Source of the DNA: Sphingomicrobium sediminis
GTDB lineage: Bacteria; Pseudomonadota; Alphaproteobacteria; Sphingomonadales; Sphingomonadaceae
Direction of reading: 5' to 3'
NCBI RefSeq assembly: GCF_023805295.1
Contig: NZ_JAMSHT010000001.1
Location: 806,001-870,000 of the forward strand
DNA: 64,000 bases
Shown: positions 52,549-61,499 of the stretch, piece after piece
Position numbering within the stretch: the first letter of the stretch is position 1
Layout: the number at the start of each line of letters is the position of its first letter
Program-made: the position numbers and the translations under genes
The notes under the pieces: generated by a model
The model's database searches: none
Told to the model about the DNA's origin: nothing
The model's input: the letters and a program-made list of their open reading frames with translations, nothing else

Positions 52549-54560
52549 TCCGCGGCCTCCGCAATGTCTTCGCCATGGACCAGTTCGGCCGAGCAGCGGC
52601 GCATGGTCGGGCTGTGGCGGCAGATCGGGTTGGTGAGGTAATAATCGGCGATCGGATAGCTGATTGCCCCCTCGCCCTTCGGTTCGATCTTGGTCGGGCT
52701 GAAGGGCAGGTCAACGATCACCCCGTCATCCACGCCCAGCATCGGCACGTCCTTGACCATCGCAGCGCGAAGCTGACCAAAATTGTCAAATTTCAACGGC
52801 TTGCCGAGAATATCGGACACAGCGCGGAAGATCGACCAGTCCTCGCGGGCATCGCCCGGGGCGAAGACGGCCTTCTCGCTGCGCTGCACGCGGCCCTCGA
52901 TATTGACGTAGGTGCCGTGCTTTTCCGCAGGCGCCGCGCCCGGAAGGACGAGGTCCGCCTGCGCTGCGCCCTTGTCGCCATGATGGCCAACATAGACCTT
53001 GAAGGCTTTTGGGAAGGCATCGGCGGAAACTTCGTCGGCGCCCAGCAGGAGGACCAGCTTGGGCTTGGCGTCAATGATGTCGTTGAGGCCGCCCGGCTGC
53101 GCATAGCCGAGCATCAGCCCCGCCATCCGGCTCGCCGCAGTGTGGAGGACGTTATAGCCCTTCCAGCCATCACGCATGACATTGAGGCTGTGCGCTGCGG
53201 CATGGGCATCGCCCTGCCCGCCAGCGGCCAGCACGGCCGGACCGGTGATGAAGACAGGGCGTTCGGCCTTCTCGAACACCTCGACCACGGCCTTGGGCAG
53301 GTTGGTCAGCGTCTTGAGGTCCTCGCCCATCCACTCGACCTTGTAGCCGAGATCGGTTTCGGGCCCGACGGCGTAAATCTTGGCGCCGCGGCGGAAGGCC
53401 TTGCGGACACGCGTGTTCACCAGCGGCGCTTCCCAGCGCAGGTTCGTGCCAGCCAGGAAAATGGCGTCGGCATTCTCGATCTCCGCAATCGGGGTCGAGA
53501 AACGCACCGTGGCGAGATCCGACACGTCATAGTCCATGCCGGTCTGACGACCTTCGAACAGCTTGCCGCGCTGCTGCTTCAGAAGTGCGTGGGCGGCATA
53601 CATGGTCTCGGCGTCGACAAGATCGCCGGAAATCGCCGCGACCTTGGTCTTCGCTTCTGAAAGCTTGCCGGCGAAGAGATGCAGCGCCTCGCCCCAATCG
53701 GCGGCGCGCAGCTTGCCATTTTCGCGAATCCACGGACGGTCGAGGCGACCGCGCACCAGCGCATCGACATGGTGGCGCGCCTTGTCCGAGATCCATTCCT
53801 CATTCACGTCATCGTTGATGCGCGGCAGGATGCGCATGACCTGGCGGCCGCGCACATCCATGCGGATGTTCGAACCGACCGCGTCCATGACGTCGATGCC
53901 CGGCACCTTTTTCAATTCCCATGGACGCGCTTCGAAGCTGTAGGGCTTCGACAGCAGGGCGCCAACGGGGCAGAGATCGTGGAGGTTACCCGAAAGCTCG
54001 GACTGCAGCGCGCTCTCGAGATAGGTCGTGATCTCGCTATCCTCGCCGCGGAAATACATGCCAAGCTCGGCCTTGCCGGCCACTTCTTCGGCAAAGCGCA
54101 CGCAGCGGGTGCACTGGATGCAACGGGTCATCGCCGTCTTGACGATGGGGCCCATATACTTGTCTTCGACCGCACGCTTGTTTTCATCGAAACGGGTGTA
54201 GCCGCGGCCATAGGCCATGGCCTCGTCCTGCAGGTCGCATTCGCCGCCCTGGTCGCAGATCGGGCAATCCAGCGGGTGGTTGATGAGGAGAAACTCCATC
54301 ACCCCTTCGCGCGCCTTCTTGACCATCGGCGTGTCGGTGCGAATTTCCTGGCCCTCGGCAGCCGGCAGCGCACAGCTGGCCTGCGGCTTAGGCGGACCCG
54401 GCTTCACTTCGACGAGACACATGCGGCAATTGCCGGCAATGCTCAGCCGCTCATGATAGCAGAAACGGGGGATTTCCTTGCCTGCCAGCTCGCAGGCTTG
54501 CAGGACGGTGGCACCGTCCGGGACTTCCAGTTCAACGCCGTCGACTTTGACTGTTGGCAT
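52545..54560 (-). CDS. nuoG: NADH-quinone oxidoreductase subunit G
   Basis: The 671-residue iron-sulfur subunit of the hydrophilic arm. It has the N-terminal 2Fe-2S ligands ([16 protein letters not shown] and SCALPAAEG), a His-Cys 4Fe-4S region ([13 protein letters not shown]), the [13 protein letters not shown] ligands and a large molybdopterin-oxidoreductase-like domain without cofactor. The ATG at 54560 starts the conserved [13 protein letters not shown]; another ATG at 54578 would add six residues. Unusually, nuoF is not next to it: five secreted genes and a small ORF intervene. Confidence 0.96.
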   Translation of the reverse strand: MPTVKVDGVELEVPDGATVLQACELAGKEIPRFCYHERLSIAGNCRMCLVEVKPGPPKPQASCALPAAEGQEIRTDTPMVKKAREGVMEFLLINHPLDCPICDQGGECDLQDEAMAYGRGYTRFDENKRAVEDKYMGPIVKTAMTRCIQCTRCVRFAEEVAGKAELGMYFRGEDSEITTYLESALQSELSGNLHDLCPVGALLSKPYSFEARPWELKKVPGIDVMDAVGSNIRMDVRGRQVMRILPRINDDVNEEWISDKARHHVDALVRGRLDRPWIRENGKLRAADWGEALHLFAGKLSEAKTKVAAISGDLVDAETMYAAHALLKQQRGKLFEGRQTGMDYDVSDLATVRFSTPIAEIENADAIFLAGTNLRWEAPLVNTRVRKAFRRGAKIYAVGPETDLGYKVEWMGEDLKTLTNLPKAVVEVFEKAERPVFITGPAVLAAGGQGDAHAAAHSLNVMRDGWKGYNVLHTAASRMAGLMLGYAQPGGLNDIIDAKPKLVLLLGADEVSADAFPKAFKVYVGHHGDKGAAQADLVLPGAAPAEKHGTYVNIEGRVQRSEKAVFAPGDAREDWSIFRAVSDILGKPLKFDNFGQLRAAMVKDVPMLGVDDGVIVDLPFSPTKIEPKGEGAISYPIADYYLTNPICRHSPTMRRCSAELVHGEDIAEAAE

Positions 54561-54583
54561 GCTCGTTCCGCTTTGCATTAACG

Positions 54584-54633
54584 GCGCGCGGAACGGGGTC
54601 CCGCGCGCAATGGCGCCTCTTTGTCCGAGGCGC
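54584..54633. repeat. Two G+C-rich inverted repeats upstream of nuoG
   Basis: GCGCGCGG (54584-54591) pairs with CCGCGCGC (54601-54608), and GCGCCTC (54613-54619) with GAGGCGC (54627-54633). Neither is followed by a T-run on the minus strand, so they are not standard terminators; they may be attenuating or mRNA-processing structures between paralog A and nuoG. Confidence 0.45.
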
Positions 54634-54690
54634 GCGCCAGATGCAACCCGTCAGGCGGGATTTCAGGCCTTTAAAGGGTGAAAAATTGCC

Positions 54691-55524
54691 CTATTCGTCG
54701 GCCGACGCGGCCAGCGGACCGAGCTCATTCCACTTGAACAGCGCCACGGCGAGCGAGGTACGCTGGTAGATGGGCTCCATCTTCGGCCGTTCCGACAAGC
54801 CGCATTCCGGCGTGTTGGCATAGAGCAGTTCGAGCGCGGCGCGCTCTTCCTTACTGTCCGGCGAGGTGAAGAGAACGTCATAGGCAAGGCCCGGCGAATA
54901 GACGACGGCGCATCGTGCGACCGTGTTGATATCGCTCTCGGGCTCGGGGCCGAAGACGAAGTCGGCGGCGCGCGCCGTATCCACCCCCTCAGCGCGCAGC
55001 GGGGGCTGCGGCAAGGCATTGACGACCAGCATTTCGGCGAGCGCGGCATTGACCATATAGACGGGCGCAGCGCGCTGGGCGCTGTTGACGCACTGGGCGT
55101 GACGGCCCTTGAATGCCTTCATGAGGGCTTCGTAATCGGGCTCGGCACTGACATCGACATAGGAAACCGCATCCTCGCCCACGCTGGCAAGCGCGCACTG
55201 CGCCATATAGCCTGCATGCCCGTAGCGGTCGCGAACGCTATTCTTGTTCTGCTCGCGCAGCAGGTAGAGCAGCTGCCAGTCGATCGTGCCGTCCTCGTCA
55301 TTCTGCTGGACGGCATAGAATTCGTCGGGACGCTCGGGATCGCGGCTACCGCGATTGCCGGGGTCGGAAGGCCGCTCGCCGCTGATGACGATCGGCGCCT
55401 CTTCCTCGTCGCCCCCGGCAGGCGGGGCTTCCTGCGCCATGGCGCTTCCCGTTCCCGCGCTGACCGAAAGGATGGCTGCAAGGGCGGCGATACCGGCACG
55501 GCCGGCGGAAACGGAAATCGTCAT
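54691..55524 (-). CDS. Secreted four-Cys paralog A (nuo-embedded family)
   Basis: A 277-residue exported protein, unrecognised. The signal peptide ends near GSAMA before QEAPP. An acidic and Pro-rich segment (residues 32-75) leads to the shared core with cysteines at 110, 145, 205 and 241. Shared marks are MAQCALA, HAQCVNS, ARCAVVYSPG, TPECGLSERP and a closing YQRTSLAVALFKW. Spacing is C-X34-C and C-X35-C for the two outer pairs. AAGGAG stands nine bases before the ATG at 55524. Only 14 bases separate it from paralog B. Nothing suggests an enzyme; a periplasmic binding or structural role is possible. Confidence 0.8.
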   Translation of the reverse strand: MTISVSAGRAGIAALAAILSVSAGTGSAMAQEAPPAGGDEEEAPIVISGERPSDPGNRGSRDPERPDEFYAVQQNDEDGTIDWQLLYLLREQNKNSVRDRYGHAGYMAQCALASVGEDAVSYVDVSAEPDYEALMKAFKGRHAQCVNSAQRAAPVYMVNAALAEMLVVNALPQPPLRAEGVDTARAADFVFGPEPESDINTVARCAVVYSPGLAYDVLFTSPDSKEERAALELLYANTPECGLSERPKMEPIYQRTSLAVALFKWNELGPLAASADE

Positions 55525-55538
55525 GTCGAAATTACTCC

Positions 55539-56312
55539 TTAGGTCAGCCGTACCCACTGTGACAGGCTGTGGCTGAGCGCAATACGCTGATAAAGCGTCG
55601 ACGCATCGGGGCTTTCCGACAAACCGCATTGCGGCATCGACGCATAGAGGGCGTCGAGGCGAGCGGCCTCTTCCTCATTGCTCTCGGCCAGATCGCTGTC
55701 GAGGTACGTCCGCACCGCGCGCGCATTGTTGGCAACCAGGCAACGCGACACCATTTCGATGCTCGCCTCTTCCTCGTCACCCGCGACATAATCGCGCGCA
55801 AGGTCGGGATCGACCATTGCGGTACGGCGCTCGAGGCGCACCGCCTTGTGCGCCATCGCGGCGTGGAGGAAATCGGCCGGGACACTATAGGCCATGGTGT
55901 CGACACAGACGCCGTGATTCTTGCGGATCTCGCGGACCATCTTTTCATAGTCACCCGTGTCGCCGATCAGGACATATTCCATCATCCCCGCACCCTTGGA
56001 GGCGGCAACGCAATCGGCGACATTGATGGCCTGGCGATAAAGCTGCGCCGAGGTGCGATACTCTTCGCCATTGAAGCGCGTGCTGAGCCAGGCAATTTCG
56101 AGATAGCGATTCTGCACCCGACCACGCTCGCCCGAAAAGGCGTTGGGCGCCGGGGGCACGCGAACCTGAAGCGACGGATTGGGCGTGAACAGGCTGCCGC
56201 TATTGCGGGTCGGTGTATTGGTCTGCCCGTTGGAGTTGGACTGCGCCATGGCAGGCGTTGCCAGCCCCAGCGAAACGACGGCCGCAGTCGCGGCGAGCGC
56301 AAGTTTCTTCAT
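55539..56312 (-). CDS. Secreted four-Cys paralog B (nuo-embedded family)
   Basis: A 257-residue exported protein. The signal peptide (MKKLALAATAAVVSLGLATP) cuts near AMA before QSNSN. An Asn/Thr/Pro-rich stretch precedes the core with cysteines at 101, 136, 191 and 229: VADCVAA, HGVCVDT, SRCLVANN and MPQCGLSESP, then YQRIALSHSLSQW. Its first pair is C-X34-C like paralog A; its second is C-X37-C, two residues longer than in the others, and it lacks the Pro of the xSPx motif after Cys3. A GAAC-N7-GAAC element lies about 130 bases upstream. Confidence 0.8.
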   Translation of the reverse strand: MKKLALAATAAVVSLGLATPAMAQSNSNGQTNTPTRNSGSLFTPNPSLQVRVPPAPNAFSGERGRVQNRYLEIAWLSTRFNGEEYRTSAQLYRQAINVADCVAASKGAGMMEYVLIGDTGDYEKMVREIRKNHGVCVDTMAYSVPADFLHAAMAHKAVRLERRTAMVDPDLARDYVAGDEEEASIEMVSRCLVANNARAVRTYLDSDLAESNEEEAARLDALYASMPQCGLSESPDASTLYQRIALSHSLSQWVRLT

Positions 56313-56438
56313 TACTATACCCCTTTACTTGGCCATTGCGTCATGCCCGAGCAGGCAAAGACGGTCGGCTCCGTCCCGAACGCGCAACAACATGGCGAGA
56401 TCGATGATCTTGCTAACATAGATGAAGACAATGCGACT

Positions 56439-56466
56439 GAACATTTTCTGAACGGAGGTTCAGAAA
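56439..56466 (-). promoter_or_regulatory. Possible LexA-type box plus perfect hairpin upstream of paralog B
   Basis: GAAC at 56439-56442 and GAAC at 56450-56453 are separated by seven bases, which on the minus strand reads GTTC-N7-GTTC, the same form as at lexA. The second half-site also lies in a perfect nine-bp inverted repeat (56445-56453 with 56458-56466, loop GGAG). About two such eight-base matches are expected by chance in a window this size, so it is only suggestive. Confidence 0.45.
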
Positions 56467-56493
56467 GCGCCAACTTCCGCCATTCCGGACGAT

Positions 56494-57378
56494 TTACTCG
56501 TCTTCGACTTCGACCGTCCCGTAGCGGTTCGTGCCCCAGTAATAGAGCCCCCCAGCCACCGCAACGCGTTGGAAAATGGGGTCAATATCTTCAGGACTTT
56601 CCTCGAGCCCGCACGATTGGGCGGAGCGATAAAGGCTGTTCAGCGCCTGCAATTCTGCATCCGTCCCTGGCTCGCTTTCGAGTACGCCCAGCGACCTTGC
56701 TGGCGACAGGATCGCGACACAGCGCCCGATAGCGTCGACATCGACCTCGCCATCGCCCTCGATAAAGGCCTGGGCTTGCGCGACTGGAACGCTGCCAAGC
56801 CCGAAGCGCATCGTGTCCATGCCGTTGAGGACCAGCAATTCCATCAACGCGGCATTGAGGACTTCGCCCGGAACGGTCGCAGATTCGTCGGTGACGCAGC
56901 TGCGATGCCTGCGGGCCAGGCCGTTGGCGAGGCGTTCGAACTTCTCGTCCTCGAGCATTGCCCCACCGACCAGTTGATCGGTCTCCTCGCCTGCCCTTCG
57001 ATGAAGGCACTGTGCCACACGCTGCGCCTCCTGCCACATCTTGATGCGGTTTGCGGGCGTGCCCATCGCGGCTTCCATCTGCCGCAGGTAGAATTCGCGT
57101 TCGAACGTCTCGGCATTGGGACGGCGATCCGAATAGCCCGGACAATTATCGCCCGTACAAGGCGGTTCGAAGCCACCGCCCGGATTGCCAATCGGGCGCT
57201 CGGGCGGAGGCGGCGGTGTCGGAGTGGGGGTTGGCGTGGGCGTGGGCTGGTTGAAGGCGGATGCAGACTGTCGCTCGACTGCCAATTCGACATCCTTGCC
57301 GTCGGCATAAGCAAATGCCGACGTGGCCATGGTGGCCGACACCATTCCGAAAAGCGCAGCTGCCGTAAACTCCTTCAT
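56494..57378 (-). CDS. Secreted four-Cys paralog C (nuo-embedded family)
   Basis: A 294-residue exported protein, the longest of the five. After a signal peptide (to about AFA, residue 23) comes a Pro-Thr repeat linker (residues 45-60) and an additional cysteine pair CTGDNC (74 and 79) that the others lack. The core cysteines are at 124, 161, 220 and 256: VAQCLHR, RSCVTDES, GRCVAILSPA, QSCGLEESP, followed by FQRVAVAGGLYYW. Spacing C-X36-C and C-X35-C groups it with paralogs D and E. Another shared mark is VAQAQAFIEG before Cys3. Confidence 0.8.
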   Translation of the reverse strand: MKEFTAAALFGMVSATMATSAFAYADGKDVELAVERQSASAFNQPTPTPTPTPTPPPPPERPIGNPGGGFEPPCTGDNCPGYSDRRPNAETFEREFYLRQMEAAMGTPANRIKMWQEAQRVAQCLHRRAGEETDQLVGGAMLEDEKFERLANGLARRHRSCVTDESATVPGEVLNAALMELLVLNGMDTMRFGLGSVPVAQAQAFIEGDGEVDVDAIGRCVAILSPARSLGVLESEPGTDAELQALNSLYRSAQSCGLEESPEDIDPIFQRVAVAGGLYYWGTNRYGTVEVEDE

Positions 57379-57506
57379 CTCATTCCCCTCTTCTTGTCAG
57401 GCGACCATAGCATGGTCCGCGATGGAGCGCTTGGTCAGGTGAACGCCAAGTGAATATGCACGCCCTTTCCGCCGGAAACTGCCATTTCCGAAGCAAATAG
57501 AAGAAA

Positions 57507-57536
57507 GCGGCGACGCTCCCGATGGAACGCCGCCGC
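57507..57536 (-). terminator. Rho-independent terminator between paralogs D and C
   Basis: A 13-bp stem (two G-U pairs) at 57507-57519 and 57524-57536 with a four-base loop, followed on the minus strand by TTTCTTCT. It is 32 bases after the paralog D stop and would cut the nuo transcript here unless read through. Confidence 0.78.
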
Positions 57537-57568
57537 CTCGATCTTCAATGCAGGTTGGTGAGCGGGAC

Positions 57569-58270
57569 CTAGCTGTCCTGCATCATCCGCCACGCATAGA
57601 GCCCTTCGACCATCGCACGGCGCTGGACCATGTCTTCGATCTCGGGACGTTCGCTGACGCCGCACTGGGGCGCTGACTGATAAGCAGCCTGCAGCGCATC
57701 CTTTTCGGCATCGCTGTTCGACTCGGTGTCCATCACGCGAACGATGCTGGCGGGCGCCAGGACCGCAATGCAGCGACCGACCTTGTCGATCGGCAGGTCA
57801 TCGTCACCGCCGACGATGAAGGCCTGCGCGGCCGCCATGTCGGTGACCGGCTTGGGCGTGACCATTTCCTCGCGCTTGGCAAGGACGATGGTTTCGACGA
57901 GCGCGAGACCGACATAATCGATCGGAAGGCCGCTCGATTCCTCGGTCATGCACTGGCGATACTTGCGGCTGAGTGCGCCGTTGAGCGCGTCATAATCCTC
58001 GTCATCGGTCAGCTCGCCGCCAACCAGATCCATGGCTTCGTCGCCAGCCTGGCGCTGGACGCAACTGGCAACCATCTTCGAACGCTCGAAGACATTGGCC
58101 GATTCACCCGACTCGCCCATCGTCTTGCGGGCTTCGAATTCCTTCTCGAAATATTGCGCATTGGGGCGCAGCGAATTGCCGTCAGGCTGGGCCTGCGCGT
58201 GAGCGGCGGTCGCGCCGAACGTCATGGCAGCGCCCACCATCGCGGTGCGCAGCAAAATGGTCTTGATCAT
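57569..58270 (-). CDS. Secreted four-Cys paralog D (nuo-embedded family)
   Basis: A 233-residue exported protein. The signal peptide runs from MIKTILLRTAMVGAAMTFGA to about AHA before QAQPD. Core cysteines are at 70, 107, 167 and 203: VASCVQRQAG, RQCMTEES, GRCIAVLAPA, PQCGVSERP, then VQRRAMVEGLYAW. Spacing is C-X36-C and C-X35-C. It has almost no linker before the core, so it approximates the minimal unit. The ATG at 58270 has GAGGGGAG upstream; an upstream in-frame start would read through the promoter gap. A terminator follows. Confidence 0.8.
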   Translation of the reverse strand: MIKTILLRTAMVGAAMTFGATAAHAQAQPDGNSLRPNAQYFEKEFEARKTMGESGESANVFERSKMVASCVQRQAGDEAMDLVGGELTDDEDYDALNGALSRKYRQCMTEESSGLPIDYVGLALVETIVLAKREEMVTPKPVTDMAAAQAFIVGGDDDLPIDKVGRCIAVLAPASIVRVMDTESNSDAEKDALQAAYQSAPQCGVSERPEIEDMVQRRAMVEGLYAWRMMQDS

Positions 58271-58393
58271 CGGGTGTCTCCCCTCGTCCCTCGGTAAACT
58301 CAACAATGCGTCATGCTGGTATAGCATAAGCTGGGCGCCATCGGCTTTCGACGGGCAAAACTGTCAGGCCGATGAACGACCGACGAATGTCCG

Positions 58394-59071
58394 CTAGCGG
58401 TTGCTCCAGAGCCACAGTCCGACGGCCAGCGCCGATCGCTGGTAGATTTCGGGAATGGCTTCGGGGCGTTCACGCAGCCCGCATTCTGGCGTCGCAGCAT
58501 AGAGCGCGTCGAGCGCATCTTCCTCGGCATCCGACCCCGCCTCGGTCATCAGCACCTGAATGACGAAGCCCGGCGAGAAGACCGCAGCGCAGCGCCCGAC
58601 GTTCTCCATGCCCGACTGGCCGCGCTGGGGCTGGTAGAAGCTTTGCGCCTGCGCTGCGTTCACATTGGCCGCGCGCGGCACCCAGTCACGATTTTGCGAC
58701 AACAGCAAACGCTCGGCCAGCGCGCCATTGACGAAATAGGGATGCAGACCCCGCGCTCGCGGAGTCTTGCACTGCGCATAGGTCACGGTGACGCCGCGCA
58801 TCAGCCGCGCATATTCGGCATCGTTGGTGCCCGGACCGCCGATCAGGCCGCCGGCACTGTTGCCGCCCGCCCGCACCAGGCAGTCCGCCAGCGTACCCGC
58901 CGCACGAACCATCCCTGCCGCACCGGCAGGGTCATCAAGCAGGTTTGACAGACTGAGATCGGACGCAAAATAGCTGCGGTCTATGTCCGCTTCACCGGCA
59001 GGCTGGGCAGCCGAAGGCGCCGCCAGCATCGCTGCCGTCACCAGACCAAGACCCATATTACGCAAACGCAT
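58394..59071 (-). CDS. Secreted four-Cys paralog E (nuo-embedded family)
   Basis: A 225-residue exported protein, the shortest and first-transcribed of the five. The signal peptide ends near PSAAQ/PAGEA. Core cysteines are at 64, 101, 161 and 197: LADCLVRAGG, AQCKTPRA, GRCAAVFSPG, PECGLRERP, then YQRSALAVGLWLW close to the C-terminus. Spacing is C-X36-C and C-X35-C. It shares VNAAQAQSFY with the AQAQAF of paralog C and AAAQAF of D. Confidence 0.8.
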   Translation of the reverse strand: MRLRNMGLGLVTAAMLAAPSAAQPAGEADIDRSYFASDLSLSNLLDDPAGAAGMVRAAGTLADCLVRAGGNSAGGLIGGPGTNDAEYARLMRGVTVTYAQCKTPRARGLHPYFVNGALAERLLLSQNRDWVPRAANVNAAQAQSFYQPQRGQSGMENVGRCAAVFSPGFVIQVLMTEAGSDAEEDALDALYAATPECGLRERPEAIPEIYQRSALAVGLWLWSNR

Positions 59072-59144
59072 GCATATTCTCCCTTCGGAATCCTCCGAAT
59101 GGTCGGCTTTCTAGCCGGTCAATGCAAGCTGCAGGATGAACGGA

Positions 59145-59384
59145 TTATTCGGCTGTGGGCAACTCGGCCAGCGCGTCGAACAGGTTCTTCATGCTGAATT
59201 CCGCGACTTCGACCGGGCAGAGCGCGAAAGCTGCCATCAGCGACGCTTCGAATGTGTCCTGGCTATCCGCATCTCGGATCGCGGTCGCAGCGTCCATGTC
59301 CTTCTCGGCCACGCACGCAACGAATGCGGCCTCCGGCGTGACGTCCTGGAAAGCAAGCGACAGCGCGATCAGCGAAGCAATCAC
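59145..59384 (-). CDS. Small exported protein coupled to nuoF, unrecognised
   Basis: A 79-residue ORF. Its ATG overlaps the nuoF stop (ATGA), which argues that it is translated. The N-terminus [17 protein letters not shown] is hydrophobic and signal-like, and resembles the start of the 152-residue ORF between nuoH and nuoI. There are two cysteines ([10 protein letters not shown] and [11 protein letters not shown]) 31 residues apart. The rest is acidic and helical. It is not clearly a member of the four-Cys family. Confidence 0.6.
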   Translation of the reverse strand: MIASLIALSLAFQDVTPEAAFVACVAEKDMDAATAIRDADSQDTFEASLMAAFALCPVEVAEFSMKNLFDALAELPTAE

Positions 59385-60688
59385 TCGGCAGCGGCCCGCT
59401 CTTCATCGCCATGTTCGGCGATACGGCGCTCCAGCTCGGGGCGGAAGTGACGGATGAGGCCCTGGATGGGCCATGCCGCTGCATCGCCAAGCGCGCAGAT
59501 GGTATGGCCCTCGACTTGCTTGGTGACGTCGTAGAGACGGTCGATCGCGCCGATATCGGCATCGCCCTCAACCAGCTTCTCCATGGTGCGCCACATCCAG
59601 CCCGTGCCTTCGCGGCACGGCGTGCACTGGCCGCAGCTTTCATGCTTGTAGAAGTACGAAATCCGGCTGATCGCCTTCACGATATCGGTCGACTTGTCCA
59701 TGACGATGACCGCCGCGGTACCAAGGCCCGAGCCCTGCTCCTTGAGGCCGTCGAAATCCATCGGGCAGTCCATGATGTCCTTGGCCGGGACCAGCGGGAC
59801 GGACGAGCCGCCCGGGATCACCGCCAAGAGGTTGTCCCAACCGCCGGTGATGCCGCCGCAATGCTTTTCAATGAGCTCGCGGAACGGGATGCTCATCGCT
59901 TCCTCGACCACGCAGGGCTTTTCGACATGGCCCGAAATCTGGAACAGCTTGGTGCCGTGGTTGTTCTCGCGACCGAAGCTCTTGAACCAGGCAGCGCCGC
60001 GACGAAGGATCGTCGGGACGACCGCGATCGATTCCACATTGTTCACGGTCGTCGGGCAGCCATAGAGGCCCGCACCCGCCGGGAAAGGCGGCTTGAGGCG
60101 CGGCTGACCCTTCTTGCCCTCGAGACTTTCGAGCATCGCGGTCTCTTCGCCGCAAATGTAAGCCCCTGCCCCGCGGTGCAGGAACAGGTCGAAATCATAG
60201 CCCGAGCCGCAGGCATTCTTGCCGATCAGGCCCGCTTCATAGGCTTCGTCGATGGCGCGCTGCATGGCAGCGGCCTCGGCGATATATTCGCCGCGAATAT
60301 AGATGTAGGCCGCCCGCGCGCGCATCGCGAAGCTGCTGATCAGCGCGCCTTCGACCAGCTTGTGCGGGTCGTGCCGGATGATCTCGCGGTCCTTGCATGA
60401 TCCGGGCTCGGATTCGTCGGCATTGATCACGAGGAAGTTGGGACGGCCGGGCGTCGGCTGCTTGGGCATGAAGCCCCACTTCACGCCAGTCGGAAAGCCC
60501 GCACCACCGCGGCCGCGCAGGCCTGAATCCTTAACCTCTTCGATGATCGCATCGGGATCGCGCTTCAGGAGCGCCTTGGTATCGTCCCAGTCACCACGCG
60601 CCTGCGCTTCCTTCAGCCCCGGGCTCTGGAAGCCATAGACGTTGGTGAAGATGCGATCCTTGTCGGTGATGCTAGTGATGCCGTTCAT
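59381..60688 (-). CDS. nuoF: NADH-quinone oxidoreductase subunit F
   Basis: The 435-residue NADH-binding subunit with FMN and cluster N3. Seen are [17 protein letters not shown] (NADH/FMN loop), [20 protein letters not shown] and the 4Fe-4S ligands [15 protein letters not shown] plus a later [10 protein letters not shown]. The ATG at 60688 overlaps the stop of the 48-residue ORF (TGATG); a GTG directly before it is an alternative. Confidence 0.97.
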   Translation of the reverse strand: MNGITSITDKDRIFTNVYGFQSPGLKEAQARGDWDDTKALLKRDPDAIIEEVKDSGLRGRGGAGFPTGVKWGFMPKQPTPGRPNFLVINADESEPGSCKDREIIRHDPHKLVEGALISSFAMRARAAYIYIRGEYIAEAAAMQRAIDEAYEAGLIGKNACGSGYDFDLFLHRGAGAYICGEETAMLESLEGKKGQPRLKPPFPAGAGLYGCPTTVNNVESIAVVPTILRRGAAWFKSFGRENNHGTKLFQISGHVEKPCVVEEAMSIPFRELIEKHCGGITGGWDNLLAVIPGGSSVPLVPAKDIMDCPMDFDGLKEQGSGLGTAAVIVMDKSTDIVKAISRISYFYKHESCGQCTPCREGTGWMWRTMEKLVEGDADIGAIDRLYDVTKQVEGHTICALGDAAAWPIQGLIRHFRPELERRIAEHGDEERAAAE

Positions 60689-60834
60689 CACTTCTTCTCC
60701 AGCAATTTCGTCGCGCCGAGATACACGCCGGCAGCGAGTGCGACCCCGATGAGGAGGCCGAACAGATTTTTGAGGATCGAGAAGGCCAGCAGGATGATGA
60801 TGATCCCGGCGATGATCTTGACGACGTTCTGCAT
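60688..60834 (-). CDS. 48-residue membrane ORF between nuoE and nuoF
   Basis: A very short ORF that fits exactly between nuoE and nuoF: its ATG overlaps the nuoE stop (TAATG) and its stop overlaps the nuoF ATG (TGATG). The product starts [20 protein letters not shown], continues through a Gly/Ala/Leu-rich helix (residues 26-40) and ends TKLLEKK, so it looks like a one- or two-helix membrane peptide with a positive tail. The overlaps on both sides make chance unlikely. Function unknown; it could be a complex I accessory peptide or serve only to couple translation. Confidence 0.7.
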   Translation of the reverse strand: MQNVVKIIAGIIIILLAFSILKNLFGLLIGVALAAGVYLGATKLLEKK

Positions 60835-61499
60835 TACCACTGACCCCGATAGTCGTAGTTGCGCTCGGTCATTTTCTTGAGCGTCGTCGGGCCACCCGCA
60901 GGTTCCGACGAGGTGCGGCCGACCTGGCTGCCGACCTTGGGCTTCTCGCCCTTTGCCAGCGCATCGAGAATCTTGGTCGTGCTTTCCTCGGTCAAATCCT
61001 CGTAATTATCATCGTTCACCTGCATCATCGGTGCGTTGGCGCAGGTGCCCATGCATTCGACCTCGGTCAGCGTGAACAGACCGTCCTCGGTTGTGTGGCC
61101 CTTCTTCATGCCCTTGGCCTTGCAGGCCTTCATGACATCGTCCGACCCGCGCAGCATGCACGGCGTCGTGCCGCACACCTGGACGTGGTATTTCCCGACG
61201 GGGACGAGATTGTACATGGTGTAGAAGCTCGCCACTTCCATCACCCGCACCACTGGCATGTCGAGCGCCGTCGCAACGAACTCGATCACCGGAATGGGCA
61301 GCCAGCCTTGCGTATCGGTCATCCGCCCGACCTGCCGCTGGGCCAGGTCGAGGAAGGGCAGGCAAGCCGACGCCTGCCGACCCGCCGGATATTTGGCGAG
61401 GATCTTGTCGGCTTCAGGCTGCGCGACATCGTCCCACGCAAAACTGCCCCACTGCTGGCGCAGCGCCTCGGTATCGGCTGCAAAATGACGACCGGCCAT
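60834..61499 (-). CDS. nuoE: NADH-quinone oxidoreductase subunit E
   Basis: The 221-residue 2Fe-2S (N1a) subunit. The thioredoxin-like domain carries the ligands [11 protein letters not shown] and [16 protein letters not shown]. The C-terminal 40 residues ([17 protein letters not shown] and on) are a polar tail often seen in alphaproteobacterial NuoE. ATG overlaps the nuoD stop (TAATG). Confidence 0.97.
   Translation of the reverse strand: MAGRHFAADTEALRQQWGSFAWDDVAQPEADKILAKYPAGRQASACLPFLDLAQRQVGRMTDTQGWLPIPVIEFVATALDMPVVRVMEVASFYTMYNLVPVGKYHVQVCGTTPCMLRGSDDVMKACKAKGMKKGHTTEDGLFTLTEVECMGTCANAPMMQVNDDNYEDLTEESTTKILDALAKGEKPKVGSQVGRTSSEPAGGPTTLKKMTERNYDYRGQW

Noticed and set aside
54691..59380. 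The paralog block as an integrated mobile element
   Set aside because: No transposase, integrase, flanking direct repeats or tRNA were seen, and base composition looks like the surroundings; tandem duplication in place is the better reading.
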